Assembly: GCA_019915015.1 (NCBI GenBank)
Contig: JAHBBC010000071.1
Location: forward strand, 1-59,131
Length of the DNA stretch: 59,131 nucleotides
From: Auriscalpium vulgare
Lineage: Eukaryota > Basidiomycota > Agaricomycetes > Russulales > Auriscalpiaceae
Direction: 5' to 3'
Positions 1 to 12,200 of the stretch are shown here, piece by piece. The notes beneath the pieces were generated by a model. It was given only the letters and a program-made list of their open reading frames with translations. It did not search any database and had not been told where the DNA came from. A program made the translations under genes and the position numbers. Position 1 is the stretch's first letter, and each line of letters opens with the position of its first letter.

Positions 1-368
1 TCATCGTCAGTGGTGGGCTACACGCCTGGTAAGCGGACGATGCGTGGGCTCCACGTAGCCATCTGCGGTTGCTCTGCTGTTGAATCATGCAAATAACAAG
101 ACTTGTACTATGTCAGGATAGTACCCACTTCCTTTACAGTAACTTACTGCGTAGTGCGTAGGTCTTAGTCTCCATGTCTGACTTTACTCTATGCCCAAAC
201 TTTCCCACTGCTTTATGAGAACCATCTTAGCTGCCTCAGCCCTGAGCCCCATTAAATGAGAACCAGTCCTGCGCAGATAGGCCTGAGCACTTGGGCAGAA
301 TGCAAGTCATTCAAATGCCTAGCGTCCAGTGTAAGTTGAGCAAAAAGCCTTACATAACATGGGGCACC
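1..368. other. Left-edge intergenic DNA, no gene seen
   Basis: No convincing reading frame, tRNA or repeat is visible on either strand. The sequence is AT-richer than the coding regions around it and probably is distal promoter of the F-box gene that follows, or the tail of a gene cut by the window edge. Confidence 0.4.
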
Positions 369-399
369 TATAAACTATTACCCGGGTACTAGTAGTACC
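369..399 (+). promoter_or_regulatory. TATA-like box and palindrome upstream of the F-box gene
   Basis: TATAAA lies at 369-374, about 135 bp before the ATG chosen for the F-box gene. Just downstream, 383-399 is a near-perfect palindrome (GGGTAC, five-base centre, GTACCC). Core-promoter role is inferred from position only. Confidence 0.35.
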
Positions 400-507
400 C
401 CCACTAAGCGAAGTACTTTGCTACATTCTCACCACCGTGCTCCAGCTCAGGACGGCGACCATGCCCGCCCCAGACACAGGCGAAGCGTTGTACATCCCTT
501 TACCTCC

Positions 508-2316
508 ATGTACAAGCTTGCTAATTCCCAAATCAGGTTGCAAATATGGGCAGATACCGCGCGCTCTAGGATCGACCGGCTCCCAGCAATTCCATGCCTT
601 CCCTCCAGCACCATCTACTCAACCTTCAACGACTTGGTAACCGCGGAGGCCGCTCTATCCCAGGCCATGATATCTGGCCGTCAACGCCTTCAAGCAGACG
701 AGGTTGCTATCGACCGTGCCAAGCAGGATCTCCGCCGCGCATACGGCGAGCGCGAGGGCATCTTGGAGGCAGCCCTCCTCGCACTCCGCCGGAGGCGCAA
801 CGCTCTGCTGCCTATCGCACGCATCCCTCCCGAGATCCTCACCATGATCTTCCTGTGCGCCGACAAGGCCTCACGGCCCAAATTTTTAATGTCCAAATTT
901 TCAATGCCTAGCTGCGTGGCACTCTCACATGTCTGCCAACACTGGCGCGCGGTTGCCATTGAGCAATCCAGCCTCTGGGCCAGCATTCCACTTACATTTG
1001 GCCACCAATGTGCCGTGACGTTCCTCGCCCGCACCAAAAATGCGCCGCTCTCCATCCACGATGAAGAAGACAGTCTACAACCCTGGAAGCCCGAATTCGT
1101 GCTGGAGAATCTGTCGCGCACGCAAAGTCTGTGCGCCCAATTGGGCGACGCAGGTCTCGCCACGCTCACTGCGCCCGCCCCCCTCCTCCACACACTTGAT
1201 CTGTACGGCGTTGTTAGTGCCGAGGCATTTCCAAACGGCTTTCTTGGTGGATGTGCACCGGCGCTGCGCCACCTTTGCCTCACTTTCTACGACACGGACG
1301 TCGTGACGTTGTGGACGTTGCCCATTTTGACGCACCTCGTCAGCTTGGACGTGGACCTAATGGTTTATGGCTTCCCCACTGCTACTTCGTTCAATGGCAT
1401 GCTCGATGTCCTGGCGGGTATGCGCACGCTCGAGGTCCTGAAGATGGGCTGGCGGTTAGAACAGGATGTTTTGCTGACGCTGGAGTCAGCGGCCGACGGA
1501 AGACACCGCCGGTTTACCCTTGCCAAGTTGGGTCATCTCGACATCCGATGTATGCCCAGGGTGGCCAAGCTGTTCCTTTCTTTCATCTCACTGCCTTCAC
1601 ACGCGACCTTGTGTTGTCGGTTGGACTCGGACTACCACTTCAATGACTTTCAAGAAGACATACCAGCTTTCATCTCCGTTGCCCTTGCATCTGTCCATTC
1701 CCATGTGGACCCAACATTGGATAGCTCTACTGCCATCACCAGCCTGAGCGTCCGAGTCGAGTCGTTGAGGTCAAGATCCTTTGAGATCATTGCGCGGACA
1801 GCCGACCATCTGCGCGAGCCAGTCCTGTCACTGCACTCTGGCATCTGGGAAGCCTTGCAACCTTCTCTGAAAGCCCTTTCGTCTATTCATCTAGAGGAAC
1901 TCACGTCCAAGAATAGTCGGGGCGCATGGTGGGAGGCGTTGGGGCAGGCTTCCAGACTACGGCGTCTCACAGTCTCAGGTGAAGTGGCTGGCGGATTTTT
2001 CGAAGCCATCTACTGTCCCGATGCCGAGGATAACGACTACCCCTCCCCGCGCAGACCGTGCTTCCTCCCGGCACTCTCCTACCTTGTCCTCAAAGATGTG
2101 AAACCGTCCCTCCATGTCATCCGCAGGGGGATGGACGGGGATGCGGTGTCATGCCGGTGGGCTGACATTCTGCCATTGGACCTGGCCGCGCGGGCACGAG
2201 CTGGATGTCGGCTAGAGGAGTTGAATATCATGCGTTGCGGTGTCGATGAGGAGTCGGTGGCGAGGATGCGGAAGATGTTGCCGGGTACGCGAGTGACGTG
2301 CACCTATCCTGACTAG
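508..2316 (+). CDS. F-box/leucine-rich-type protein
   Basis: Single-exon frame of 602 codons from the ATG at 508; the frame stays open upstream but has no earlier ATG, so an extra 5' exon is possible. Residues about 45-100 form a charged helical segment, then an F-box-like motif (RIPPEILTMIF, later ALSHVCQHWRAVAIEQSSLWASI) at about 103-160. This is the usual layout in Agaricomycetes: helix, F-box-like motif, then a long leucine-rich C-terminus with irregular LRR-like hydrophobic spacing. By family such proteins bind Skp1 and act as substrate receptors of SCF ubiquitin ligases; the substrate cannot be read from the sequence. The gene is isolated, with a pyruvate decarboxylase remnant just downstream. 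Family identity is firm; cellular role is unknown. Confidence 0.82.
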   Translation: MYKLANSQIRLQIWADTARSRIDRLPAIPCLPSSTIYSTFNDLVTAEAALSQAMISGRQRLQADEVAIDRAKQDLRRAYGEREGILEAALLALRRRRNALLPIARIPPEILTMIFLCADKASRPKFLMSKFSMPSCVALSHVCQHWRAVAIEQSSLWASIPLTFGHQCAVTFLARTKNAPLSIHDEEDSLQPWKPEFVLENLSRTQSLCAQLGDAGLATLTAPAPLLHTLDLYGVVSAEAFPNGFLGGCAPALRHLCLTFYDTDVVTLWTLPILTHLVSLDVDLMVYGFPTATSFNGMLDVLAGMRTLEVLKMGWRLEQDVLLTLESAADGRHRRFTLAKLGHLDIRCMPRVAKLFLSFISLPSHATLCCRLDSDYHFNDFQEDIPAFISVALASVHSHVDPTLDSSTAITSLSVRVESLRSRSFEIIARTADHLREPVLSLHSGIWEALQPSLKALSSIHLEELTSKNSRGAWWEALGQASRLRRLTVSGEVAGGFFEAIYCPDAEDNDYPSPRRPCFLPALSYLVLKDVKPSLHVIRRGMDGDAVSCRWADILPLDLAARARAGCRLEELNIMRCGVDEESVARMRKMLPGTRVTCTYPD

Positions 2317-2441
2317 AACAAGAGAAGAGGCAGCTCGAGTAGGAAGTAGTGCCTGCAGGACCTTTGGGTCATCCTGCCAATTATGATTTATTCGGAATGA
2401 CGCCACACTTTGTCAGAACTGGCTGACGAGGATACGGACAT

Positions 2442-2737
2442 ATCCTCTTGAACAACAGAGGCTATACCATCGAGCGGCATCTGCACGGCAGGGAGGCCAA
2501 GTACAATAAATGGACGTCGCTCTTGGATGTTCTCGTGACACCGGCCGACCTGGAACCGCCGCCGAAGTCGCACACAGTGCATACGAAGAACGAGCTCGAC
2601 GCTCTCCTAAAGGACGAGTCGTTCGCGCACGCGAAGGGCATTCAGCTTGTGGAGGTCATGATGGATAAATACGACGCGCCACTTGCGCGAACGCGAGGCT
2701 CTTGGCGTACAACAAGTACAACATGGAATGGCACTGA
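2442..2737 (+). pseudogene. 3' fragment of a pyruvate decarboxylase gene
   Basis: The translation from 2442 contains ILLNNRGYTIER followed by KWTSLLDVL, LDALLKDESFAHAKGIQLVEV and MMDKYDAP, which is the extreme C-terminus of fungal thiamine-diphosphate pyruvate decarboxylases (the NN-GYTIER motif closes the TPP domain). Everything upstream of this motif is missing: there is no ATG, no GDGS motif and no N-terminal domain. A few residues expected between the KYN and KWTS motifs are absent. The frame then shifts near 2690, because the expected C-terminal helix (LLAYNKYN) is in another frame and ends at the TGA 2735-2737. It is a truncated, frameshifted relic, tail to tail with the RasGAP gene. 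Confidence 0.8.
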
Positions 2738-2861
2738 AATTACATGTACAGACTTGTGTGCAGACATCCGAATCAGCGCCGGCGACCCCACCTTGTACCA
2801 CGCACTACCACGCGGTACCGCCAAGCGCTTGCACGGTACACACATCGGAGATGCCGACACG

Positions 2862-5800
2862 TCATTTTCGTAAGATACCCTTGAAGAAACCCTTCTTTGA
2901 TCTACTCGTGTCCTCCGTACTTGACTGTAATGAATCGAGGAATGAAGGTCCACTCGATGGAGACGGGCGAAAGACCGGGATGGAGTCTGTGGATATTGAT
3001 CGAGGATGCGAAGGCGGTAGTCTACGACGTATCGGCCAACTTCCGTTGTCCTGGGAGGCATCGGACGCGGGCGATTGAACAGTCGCCGATACATCTACTT
3101 GGGAATTGGAGAAACCTCGGGCGTGGGCAGAGCTTGTTGTGGGCAGTGAAGGATCGGAGATCGCCTCGCGTGGACGAGGCGATCCGTGGAGGGCAGGCGC
3201 GGTCACGGGGCGAGGATGCCTCCGCGAGTGAGTAGGGGATGACGGACCAGCCGCCTCCACCCGGGAGTTGTTGTACGAACTCGGTGCGCTCGACTCTCCA
3301 GATGAAGCCATGTTCTGGAGCTCGGCCTCGTATGCACTAGCCGCGACTCGGCTGACACGGAATAGCGCCTGTTGCTCGAAGTCGCTACAGCGCATATATA
3401 GAGTTTTCAAGGCCTGATCTTGCGGCGCTCCGGAGTCGTCGCATTGACGTACTATGGCGGACGCAATGACGGAAAGGTGTCGTGGAATGTCAAGCAGGTG
3501 AGGAAGTAGCGGTATGGCTTCCCGGTGCAGCTCTTGCATACTCTGCTTCCTCTCTCGCAGAACCCTAGCAGCACGATGCATCGTTTGAAGCTCTTCGGAT
3601 TTCTGAGGCGTCGCGGACAGCACCTCAGGCGTCGATACGACCGAAAGGTAGTCGAACATTGCTGGTAGACTTTCTTCTAGGAATGCCTTCACGCCACGCA
3701 TGAACTCTTCTTTCTGGACAGTCTAGAGAAGACGTTGACGAATCAATCACTTGTAGGATGGGATGAACGTACGGCATTGAGATTTGCAAGGCTTTGTATC
3801 ACCTTGGCAATCAATGTCAAGCTGCGCTGGACAGGGAGGTCGGGAAGCCCTGATCGATTACGCAGATCAGGAAACGGTCCCGTAGGGCTTGGATGTATCG
3901 CTCACCAGGGCAAAGTCCGAAAAGATGTGGGTGAAGGATCGCTGGGACAATGAATCGAAGAAAACAGAAGGCCGATACACTCTGCCACGGAAGATCGCGG
4001 GACGAGTCAGAGGCCCCGGCCCCCTTGGTCTTGTATCGCTTTTCTACTAGCTGCCGAACGCGTTCGAATAGCCGCCGCATGTCACTGTTGGAGTGAGGAC
4101 AGGAAATGCATGAGGAAGCCTGGCTGCATACCTCGGGCATTCCGCACGCACAGAATAGATTTGGTTCCAGATTTCCTGGCACCAGTACACAAGCGTTTCC
4201 ACGTTGCGTTCGATATCCTTGACGCTCTTACTATGCCGCAGAGGGTCGCGTAGAGGGTCCACTTCTATAGCGATGTTCTCAGCGCATAAACGCCGGATAG
4301 TGCTGCCAACGCTGGCCTCCAAAAACGCCTTCCCGTACCAGCCCATTAAGAGCTCAACGGTCTTCGTGAGAACGGTATTTCCACGAAACAGGGTATTGTG
4401 GGCTGCATCGATGGTTTAGTCAAAGATAGGGCTTAAGACGGCCATTGTACGCACAGGTTGGTGTCCCGTCTACTTCTCTGTCAGCTTGAGCCAGGACACT
4501 GTTCACCAACATGTCCTTGGCCACAGCGACTGAGACCAACTCAGAAGACAGGTGCTTCATCTTCAGCTTGGTGTCGAAATCGCTCATCCACTCCAGGTAA
4601 TTACGCGAATCCAGAGTCTGAAAGCAATCAGAGAAGCTAAGTGTAGATCGAGAACCCTGCGAAGATAGACACATACGTCCATAAATCTTGAGTAGGCCGA
4701 CTGGGGGAGTATTATTTCTCTGATAAATGTCATCAGCTGGGGCATTGCATGGGACAACGCTGCGTACTTACTCGTCCACCTTCAGCTTTAAACGAATTTG
4801 GCCCGCTTGGACACCAGCAGTAGTGGAAGAACCACAGAGTATCGGAAACCACCCCTCGACGTATTCACCTCGGCGAAAGTTAGGGAGCGTGATGTAGACC
4901 GTCCCAACTATTGATGGCGGTCTCTGAAGCTTCTTCTCTCGCCATACCAGAACAGCAAGTCTCTCAAACGGCGGGAGATCTGTTAGCAAGAAGGTTTCGT
5001 GCCAGTCGGGATCACCAAGGCTCTTCTTGACCACCGTCCTACCCGAGAGCACATCGTTGAAGTAGACTTCGCAGAATAGATCCATGTCAACAGCTTCGCC
5101 TTCGTTGCGACTCTCGCCGTCCGTCGGTGGAGGCAAGTTTGGGGTTAAATTTTCACTGCCCAAAGGACGAAGCGTGTTGATATGACGCCCTTGGATGCAA
5201 GTCACTTCAACTTGTCTCCAAATGCGGTACGTCCCTCCCTCTGAGGATGGAGTCCGGCCGTAGACTTCTGGGAGCGCGTAGGAGCGAAGAAGGGCGAGCC
5301 ATGTGTTCAGCGACTCTGTAGACGGAAAGCCGAAGTAGAGGGGTTCTGTCGTCAGCGTTGCGCTCCATCGTTGGTGACTGCGGGGAAGCTCAGTAAGATC
5401 AGTAACCATCGTAGACGCGTTCCACACGTACGAAGCGCAGTGGATCCCAAGACAGTCTCTTCGGAAGAACAGCGAGCGGTCTGCGTGGCGAATGTCGGTA
5501 TGGTTGAGAAGATGGAGGTACACGGATTGGAATAAGATAGTTTCCTGACTCTCACGTTCATTACAGAACTTGGGCAGCACAAAACGGGAGCTTACCTCGA
5601 TATATACGTTCAAAATACAGCCCTCACCCTCCTCCGCAATTCTGCAAGTGGCCTGCCTCCAGTGGTCCCCGGCGTTGGTGCCGCGCGCAAGATTTAGCCA
5701 ACTCGTTTTCTCTGCAACAACGATAAGAGCCGAAACACGTAAAAGCAGCTTTTCATGCGTACCTCTGACCTTCCGTTGGTTATCGTCCGTCAAGACAGAG

Positions 5801-6007
5801 AGCGGCCTCGCAGACTCGCGCTTATCGACCTTCTTGCGCGGTACAGGCTGGATCGGGTTAGGACACAACTCGTTCAGAGGGAAGCGCAGTGCGCACCTTG
5901 CGCAAAGCAGCCGCTGCTTTATTGGAGATGTACACCTCAACCGAGATGAAGAATTCGCGTGGGGTACCGGAGCGACGTTGTGTCGGCTGCGACCAGACGT
6001 CTGCCAT
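2862..6007 (-). CDS. RasGAP protein with PH-like and C2 domains
   Basis: About 890 residues in roughly ten exons once short introns are removed (for example 51-bp introns ending just before EKTSWLNLA and before ETILFQSVY). ATG at 6007 (MADVWSQP) is the first in frame and splices by a 49-bp intron with CTAAC branch to PVPRKKVDK. Order: PH-like domain (WLNLARGTNAGDHWRQATC to FPSTESLNTWLALLRSY), C2 domain (DMDLFCEVYFNDVLSGRT, DPDWHETFLL, GQIRLKLKVDE), then RasGAP domain (EIILP, HNTLFRGNT, FCFLRFIVPAIL near 3890-3940, IAKVIQSLANLN), then a Ser/Pro-rich basic tail. The family stimulates GTP hydrolysis on Ras/Rap-type GTPases; fungal relatives include BUD2/CLA2-type regulators. The FLRFIVPA motif is the conserved RasGAP signature. 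No frameshift was noticed. The exact paralogue group is not resolved. Confidence 0.85.
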
Positions 6008-6542
6008 CAGCGTGCGCTCTTGTGCAGGGCTTGCCAAGGCGTGACGCGCGTGCGAGTTGTCCACGCAGTCTGGCGCCGAGCGGGGGACAGATTGGCGGAA
6101 TGAGGCCTTGAGGACAGAGGACGCTTCGGTAACCAAATGAGCAAGTGGCGATATGCTTAGAGTTTGCTGGACGCAGCCGCGGCGAGCCCACGGTCTGGCG
6201 TCGGGCGCCGCCCGCCAATCTACCTCGAATTACCCGACACCCAGACTCTCTCGTAACGACCTCGCATTATTGTCTACATGGCGGGCAAGGAGTGGATTAG
6301 GCAGCAGCCAAGATGCGACAGCCAATCGCTGCGAGACAAGTATTATACGCGCAAAGTCACAACAACCCGGTAAAAGAAATGAGGGAATGGGGTAGGAGCG
6401 TTCCAAAGCGTCGGAATATAAAGAATAGCCTTGAGCCTTGCTGGTATATGTGATGCCGGTGGATCGATGAAGCAATGCAGACTCGTATTCCTCCCGTGTC
6501 CCCCGCAGATGATCAATCCTTTTTATATCTGCATGAACGCGT
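6008..6542. other. Intergenic DNA between RasGAP start and elongase end
   Basis: This holds the RasGAP promoter (minus strand) and the 3' end of the elongase gene. The overlapping frames seen here have no recognisable domain and no splice support. Confidence 0.4.
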
Positions 6543-7750
6543 TTAATGGCGATACACATGCCCACAATCATTTACGCACCCGTTCCCATTCGCGATACCG
6601 TTGCCGTTGGTGACAGGCTTCTTGCCCCTCGGCTTCTTGTACGTCTCGAAGTAGAACTTGATGAAGAGGAGGAGGTAGCTGGACAAAAGACCGCAGCCGA
6701 ACAACGCAGCAGACTCGGTTCCCGCACAGGACCCCATTACAGGCATATTGGGCCAGTAAGTAGCCGCGAAGTACGAGTAAGCTGAAGGAATGTCAGCGGC
6801 CAGTCGTAGCGACTCTGGTAGAACACGTACTGCCAAAGTAGACGATGAACAGGTCGAGGATGAATTGGGTGATTTGCAGGCCTGTCAGATACTTCTTCCA
6901 CTGCGCCGTGTGTCAGAGGGAGATGTCGTGAATTTAGAAGACTTTGCTCACCCAAATCTTCGCACCGCCGGCCGTCGCGTAGTAGTAATAGTCTGACCGC
7001 AAATGAACAGACATTTCGAGGTGTCTTTGGAAACCGCTTACACATGATGACATGGACCGTCAAGTTCAACGTGATGACTACCCAGGACTGAAGAAACGCA
7101 GGGCATAAACAAATGGTAACGTGGGGGAGTTGGAAGTGAACATACGACACTAGTCTTGCCGTTAAGTTGCGTGAAGCAAAGGAAAGCCGTTGCGGAATGA
7201 TGGAAGACGTGCAAGAAGGCTAGGAAATGGTCAGAGAGCGGCAGTCTGAATTCTGCATGACGGCTCACCAAGAGGCTTCTTCTTGAAGGCGAGGAAAACG
7301 GTGTCCAAGAGTTCGACGTACTTGATGTAGTAGTTGATCATATAGTAGAATTCCATACGCTGAGCGAGCGCAGAGCCAGTCCAGGGTCAGGAGGTGCATA
7401 CGCATAGGGGCGCGGCAACTGACCTCTGTCCAAGCCCCAGTCGCACAGATGGCGTAGAAGGGACCGTGCTTCCACATTATAGGCAGGATCTCCTCGAGCA
7501 TGAGGGCAAGGAGGAGCAGGCTGCCCGAGCTCAAGTACACATTATGGACTTGGAAGAGGAAAGTGAGCTTGAGCGGTTCACGGTTCTTCATTATTTCGCG
7601 GACGCCGAATATGGTGACCAAATAAGTGATGAGGGCGCCGACGACAACGGGCTGGGTGGAGAGCGGGGATACCCCTTGAACATAGTGGGTCAAGTGGAAG
7701 GGAAGCTGAAAGTGAATGTGTTGAAGAAGAAAGTCTGCGAGGGGAGCCAT
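6543..7750 (-). CDS. ELO-family very-long-chain fatty-acid elongase (3-ketoacyl-CoA synthase)
   Basis: About 295 residues in seven exons with introns near 50-60 bp; ATG at 7750 (MAPLADFLL). Recognisable ELO landmarks in order: REIMKNREPLKL and QVHNVYLSSGSLLLL (first membrane segments), RMEFYYMINYYIKYVELLDTVF, the histidine box FLHVFHHSATA at residues about 140-150, HVIM joined across an intron to YYYYATAGG, and a last hydrophobic stretch before a basic Lys/Arg tail. The enzyme works in the ER membrane and condenses malonyl-CoA with acyl-CoA in the elongation cycle used for sphingolipid fatty acids. Exon joins keep frame throughout, so the gene looks intact. Chain-length specificity (Elo1, 2 or 3 type) cannot be told from the sequence. 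Confidence 0.9.
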
Positions 7751-8201
7751 TGTGGACAGGAAAAAGGGAGGGCGTCACGTCGAGGATGCTGCTGGCGAAA
7801 AACCTCGTCCGATCCGCGACGCGCCTGATATTTCCCGCAGTCACGCTCGGTCACACTCGCTTAATCACATGCTGACCAATGACCAACTTGTCTCTAGGGC
7901 CGCTCATAAACATTACAGAAAACATATCGGGAGTCCGGTCTCCGTGAGTAGCTAGGTATATCCTTGCGCGCGCGTTCCGGCCTCATGTGCTCATGTCAAT
8001 ACTAACGCCGGTCCGTGCTTCAGCTGGACGAGCAGCACCTTCTCCCTGGACGGCATGTCAGCATTCGATCATCCTAGTAGTCTGTACCTCGCTACGTACC
8101 GAACCCCAGACTTCGTTTTAATGTATGCTTCATGCGCAGACCGTTGCACCTTTGCTTTGTCCAGAGACGAGTGAGAGGCACAAATAAAGCATAGCGGGGA
8201 A
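7751..8201. other. Intergenic DNA upstream of the elongase
   Basis: Promoter side of the elongase (minus strand) and 3' side of the small five-exon gene. No coding exon, tRNA or repeat was found here. Confidence 0.4.
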
Positions 8202-8743
8202 TTAGATGGGGTTAATGTATATGACGCGGGTATCTGCGGGGCGGTATGCAGCGATCAATCAAGTGACCCATGCTGTCGGGTTAGACCCGAGACGCTTACC
8301 CCCGAGGCACGGAGAGCCGAGACAAGGTCATGGATGAAGAGCAGAGAGCGGGTACGCAGGGCATTGAGGTCGTGGAGGTCGATGCCTGTGCAGTCCGGTC
8401 AGTCGAAGCGGCAGATTGACGGAGATGAGGGAAGACGTACAAATGTCAGAGGTAGGCGACCATGTGGGGACGGTGCAGTAGAGGCGGAGAGTATCATCAC
8501 CGGCTGAGCCAGCCAACAACCTAGAGGCAGGACTCCGGTCAGACGAAGGGCATCCAAAGGATACAACGCCCTCACTCTGTGATAGGTTTTAACGCCTCAT
8601 GAACATCGCCGAGCTGTGCGGAGGCAGAGACATGTGAGTCGTGTGACCGGCATGCTCGCGGATAGACGCCCTCGAACCTCATTCATCTCTACACTGGAGT
8701 CCGGCTTGGGAGAGTGGGAAGTTGTAGGCTGAACGGTGAGCAT
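8202..8743 (-). CDS. Small five-exon protein of unknown function (about 100 aa)
   Basis: Start ATG at 8743 (MLTVQPTTSHSPKP) and stop TAA at 8202-8204. Four introns of about 50-65 bp, each GT...AG, join five tiny exons in one frame. The product runs from the Ser/Pro-rich N-terminus through LGDVHEALKPITELL, LRLYCTVPTWSPTSDICIDL, HDLNALRTRSLLFIHDLVSA and ends DTRVIYINPI. No single uninterrupted frame covers it, so ORF callers would miss it. The central part is helical and hydrophobic-patterned; there is no signal peptide or clear membrane segment. It lies between the elongase and VPS13, divergent from VPS13. The family is not recognised; the splice chain is the main support. Confidence 0.6.
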
Positions 8744-9281
8744 GGCAGATATTATTTGGAGGGAATTGAAGGATGTGAGTTGAGGGGGGTACGAACGAAG
8801 CGGTGCGCCGTGTCTGTATGGCCGTGAGGTATATATACCCCCGTCATGAGGCCAATTGCCGTCGTTATGCATCAGGACACCGAAACGCGGCGTACCGGCC
8901 CTGTGGGTGGACCTCCGGACGGAATGGGGTTCTAGCCCTGCTGCCTGCGACATTCGACAGGCCGCAAGGCGGCATTCGAAGCTCGCCATAAGCCAGCTAG
9001 ACGGCACGAGGCCGTTCTATTACAACCCATGGATCGTTGGGGGTGGGGTCAAGTTGTACACGGGGTAGCCATGTGCGGGGTGGGCAACCGGCAGTGGCGG
9101 TGTCGCGTGATCATAGATCCAATGACGTCCTCGAACGCGCGACGCGCCCTCGCCTTGCTCCTCGAGGCCTCACTAGCACTCTCGACGTCCTCGACGACGC
9201 ACATCCTCTCTCGCCCCCGCAGCGACGACGGACACATACACCATCCGTCAGTAGGCAGCGCCCAACACAAGCACTACCACC
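8744..9281. promoter_or_regulatory. Divergent intergenic region before VPS13
   Basis: 538 bp separate the start of the small minus-strand gene from the VPS13 ATG, so it should carry promoters in both directions. No clear TATA box or known operator was identified. GC-rich frames through it lack domains. Confidence 0.35.
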
Positions 9282-12200
9282 ATGTGGTGGCTAGATCCCG
9301 GCAAGGAGGTCCTGAACATCGTGCGCACTACCCCCGCCATCTTGCCAATGCGCTTTTCTGACAGTCCCTGGCCAGATCTTCAACAGGATCCTTGCCCCAT
9401 ATGTTGAAAATCTGGATATGAACCAGGTCAACTATGGCATTGGCCAAGGTGTGCAGGCTGGCGAAAGACGTGCACCTTTCTGATAGCTCATTCATCCGCG
9501 TGCAGGTCAGTTGACGCTGAAGAAGCTACGGCTTAAGAAGGGCGCTCTAGACAAATTTCGTCTACCAGTTGATGTCATAGAGGGTGAGTACTTATGTCCC
9601 GCCCAACGCGATGTGCGTGTCATCCAACCCCGTGCGGCAGGTCATCTGGGCAGGTTCACTCTTTCCCTTCATTGGAGAAACTTGGGAAACCAGCCTGTCG
9701 AACTCCTCATCGAAGATGTCTATCTCTTGGTCGTCCCTTCGCCCCAGGGCAATGACGATCCAGAAGAGAACGAGCGCCGACAGCAGGCTGCCAAGGCCGA
9801 GCGTTTACAGAACGCAGAGCTGCTCCATATGCAGAGTCAAACGGCTACCGAAGGTACCTTCAAGTAGACCTTATGTTTTTCGTATCTCATCCCTTCTCTC
9901 TTGTCAAGACGACAGCGCTCAGCAGCAAGGTCTTATAGCTTCCATGATTGCCAAGATCATCAACAACCTCCAAGTGACGATCAAGAACATTCACATCCGA
10001 TACGAGGACAAACTAAGCGTGCCAGGGGTATGTTGGCCTTTTTTCTCACTGTGTCTCCTTCATAACTCGTTATGGCAGCATCCGTTCGCAGCTGGAGTGA
10101 CACTGGCCGGATTCTCTGCCTTCTCCGTGAACGAGGAGTGGCTGCCGGCCTTCATTGAGAGCACAGCGGGTCGCATACACAAGGTTTGATTACATCTCGC
10201 ACGGAGGAACTGTGAAATTGACCTCGAGGTCACAGCTAGCGAAGCTGGAGTCGCTGGCCGTCTACTTCGACACGGATGCAAAGAGCATGGCTGGTCTTCC
10301 CTATGAGAAGGCAGTGGAGCGGTTCACAGCAATGGTAAGTTTCTTCGCACGCAATAGATTTGTTTTCTAATGCTGCGGAAGATCGCTCGAGACGACCAAG
10401 CCCAGGACCATCAATTCATTTTGAAGCCTGTGACGGGAGAGGGTAGGGTGAGTAGCGACCGCTCTTCATTCCTTCCGTCTCCTTTTCTTATGTGTCTTAG
10501 ATCATCATGAATCACAAGCAAGACAAGAATATACCACGGTTTGACGTTCAATTGCTGTTTGATGAGATTGGCGTTGTCTTGGACGACAACCAATATCGAG
10601 ACACCATCTCACTTGTCGAGATGTACCACTTCTACGCTAGGAGAAGCCAGGTATGTCAGCATCGACGGTGCTGACATGTCGTCACTCATCAGGTTCTATT
10701 CAGTACGCTCGTCACAGACCTCACGAAAAGGCTCTGGAGGAGAACCGGCCTCGCGCCTTGCTCAAGTTTGCCATGAATGCTATAGTCGATGGCGTTCACG
10801 AACGACGTCGCAAGTGGACCTGGGGTTTCTTCGCAGAGCGACGTGACGACCGGCATCGGTATATTGACCTATTCAAAAAGAAGCAACTGAATGTCTTGTC
10901 TCCACAGGTCAGTACTATTTCTGTTCAATGCGCGTTGTATCTTGACACCTAGACAGGATAACACGATGTTCGAAGCACTCGAGAAGAAGTTGTCCTATGA
11001 AGACATACGTTTTTACAGGTCGATTGCTCGCTCGCAGCTCCGGAAGGACACCGCCTTGCGGAAGAAGCTGGAAGAGGAGAAGCAACAGAAACAAGCCAGT
11101 CAACAATCCACCTGGTCGAGCTGGATATGGGGCTCTGGCGAGTCAACGAACCCGTCGCCGGACGAGGCTGCTTTCCACGGCCCAATGTCAGAGCAGCAGC
11201 GCAAAGAGCTTTACGACATGCTAGATTACGATGAGAAGGCTGCGCTGGCGGAATCCTTCGAGGCAGCTCGCGATGCTCTCAAAATGAAGGTTTCTACCAA
11301 GTTGAAGAAGGGGTCTTTTGCGCTGAAGAGCGACCCCCACGGTGTGGCAACGGAGGTGATATCCATCATCTTCGACGCGTTCCAGGCCATATTCGTGCAA
11401 CGACGAGACAATTTCGAGGCGTCTGCCTCTCTAGGCGGCTTCCGAGTGTTTGACGGCACCACAAAGGACACGCTGTTTCCTCAGATCGTACATGTGAAGA
11501 GCGATGCGTCGACCCCAGGAGGTTCTCCCGCACCTTCAGGTGACTCCGAGGAGCCGTTCTTCTTCGTAAAGTTCGAGAAGAATCCCTTGGATGACCGGGC
11601 AGACACAGCTCTCAATGTGCGCATGCGACACATGGAGATCATATACCACAGGGGCTACGTCGAGGCCATCTACAATTTCTTCAAGCCTCCGGCCAATCAG
11701 CTAGAATCTGTCGAAGCGCTTCTGGTGAGTAGCATCTCCTCATCGGCTGGTCATGTCTGATTATCGGTAAAGAGTGTTGCGAGTGAAACGCTGGAAGGTC
11801 TGCGGAAGGAGACACGAGCCGGGTTGGAATATGCTCTGCAGAGCCACAAGACGATCGATCTTCAGGTGGATATGAACGCCCCTATCATTATAATACCAGA
11901 AAAGTATGGGCATCGATCTGTATGCTGCATCAGAAACCTTCTGACGCGTTTTGTAGCATCACGAGTCACCACTGCAAGCATCTCTTGGTAGACGCTGGAC
12001 ACATAGCTATCGAAAGTGACCTGGCAAATAAGGAAGACATTCGTCAGATCCACCTCAAGCGCAACCAGAAGTACACAGACGATGATTACGCCAACCTTGA
12101 GTCCCTGATGTACGACAAGTTTTCTCTTAGGCTGAAGGCGGCGCAGGTAAGTTGTCAGCTCGTGTGCAGGTACATCGGCTCATACCAGGGTCCAGTTCGT

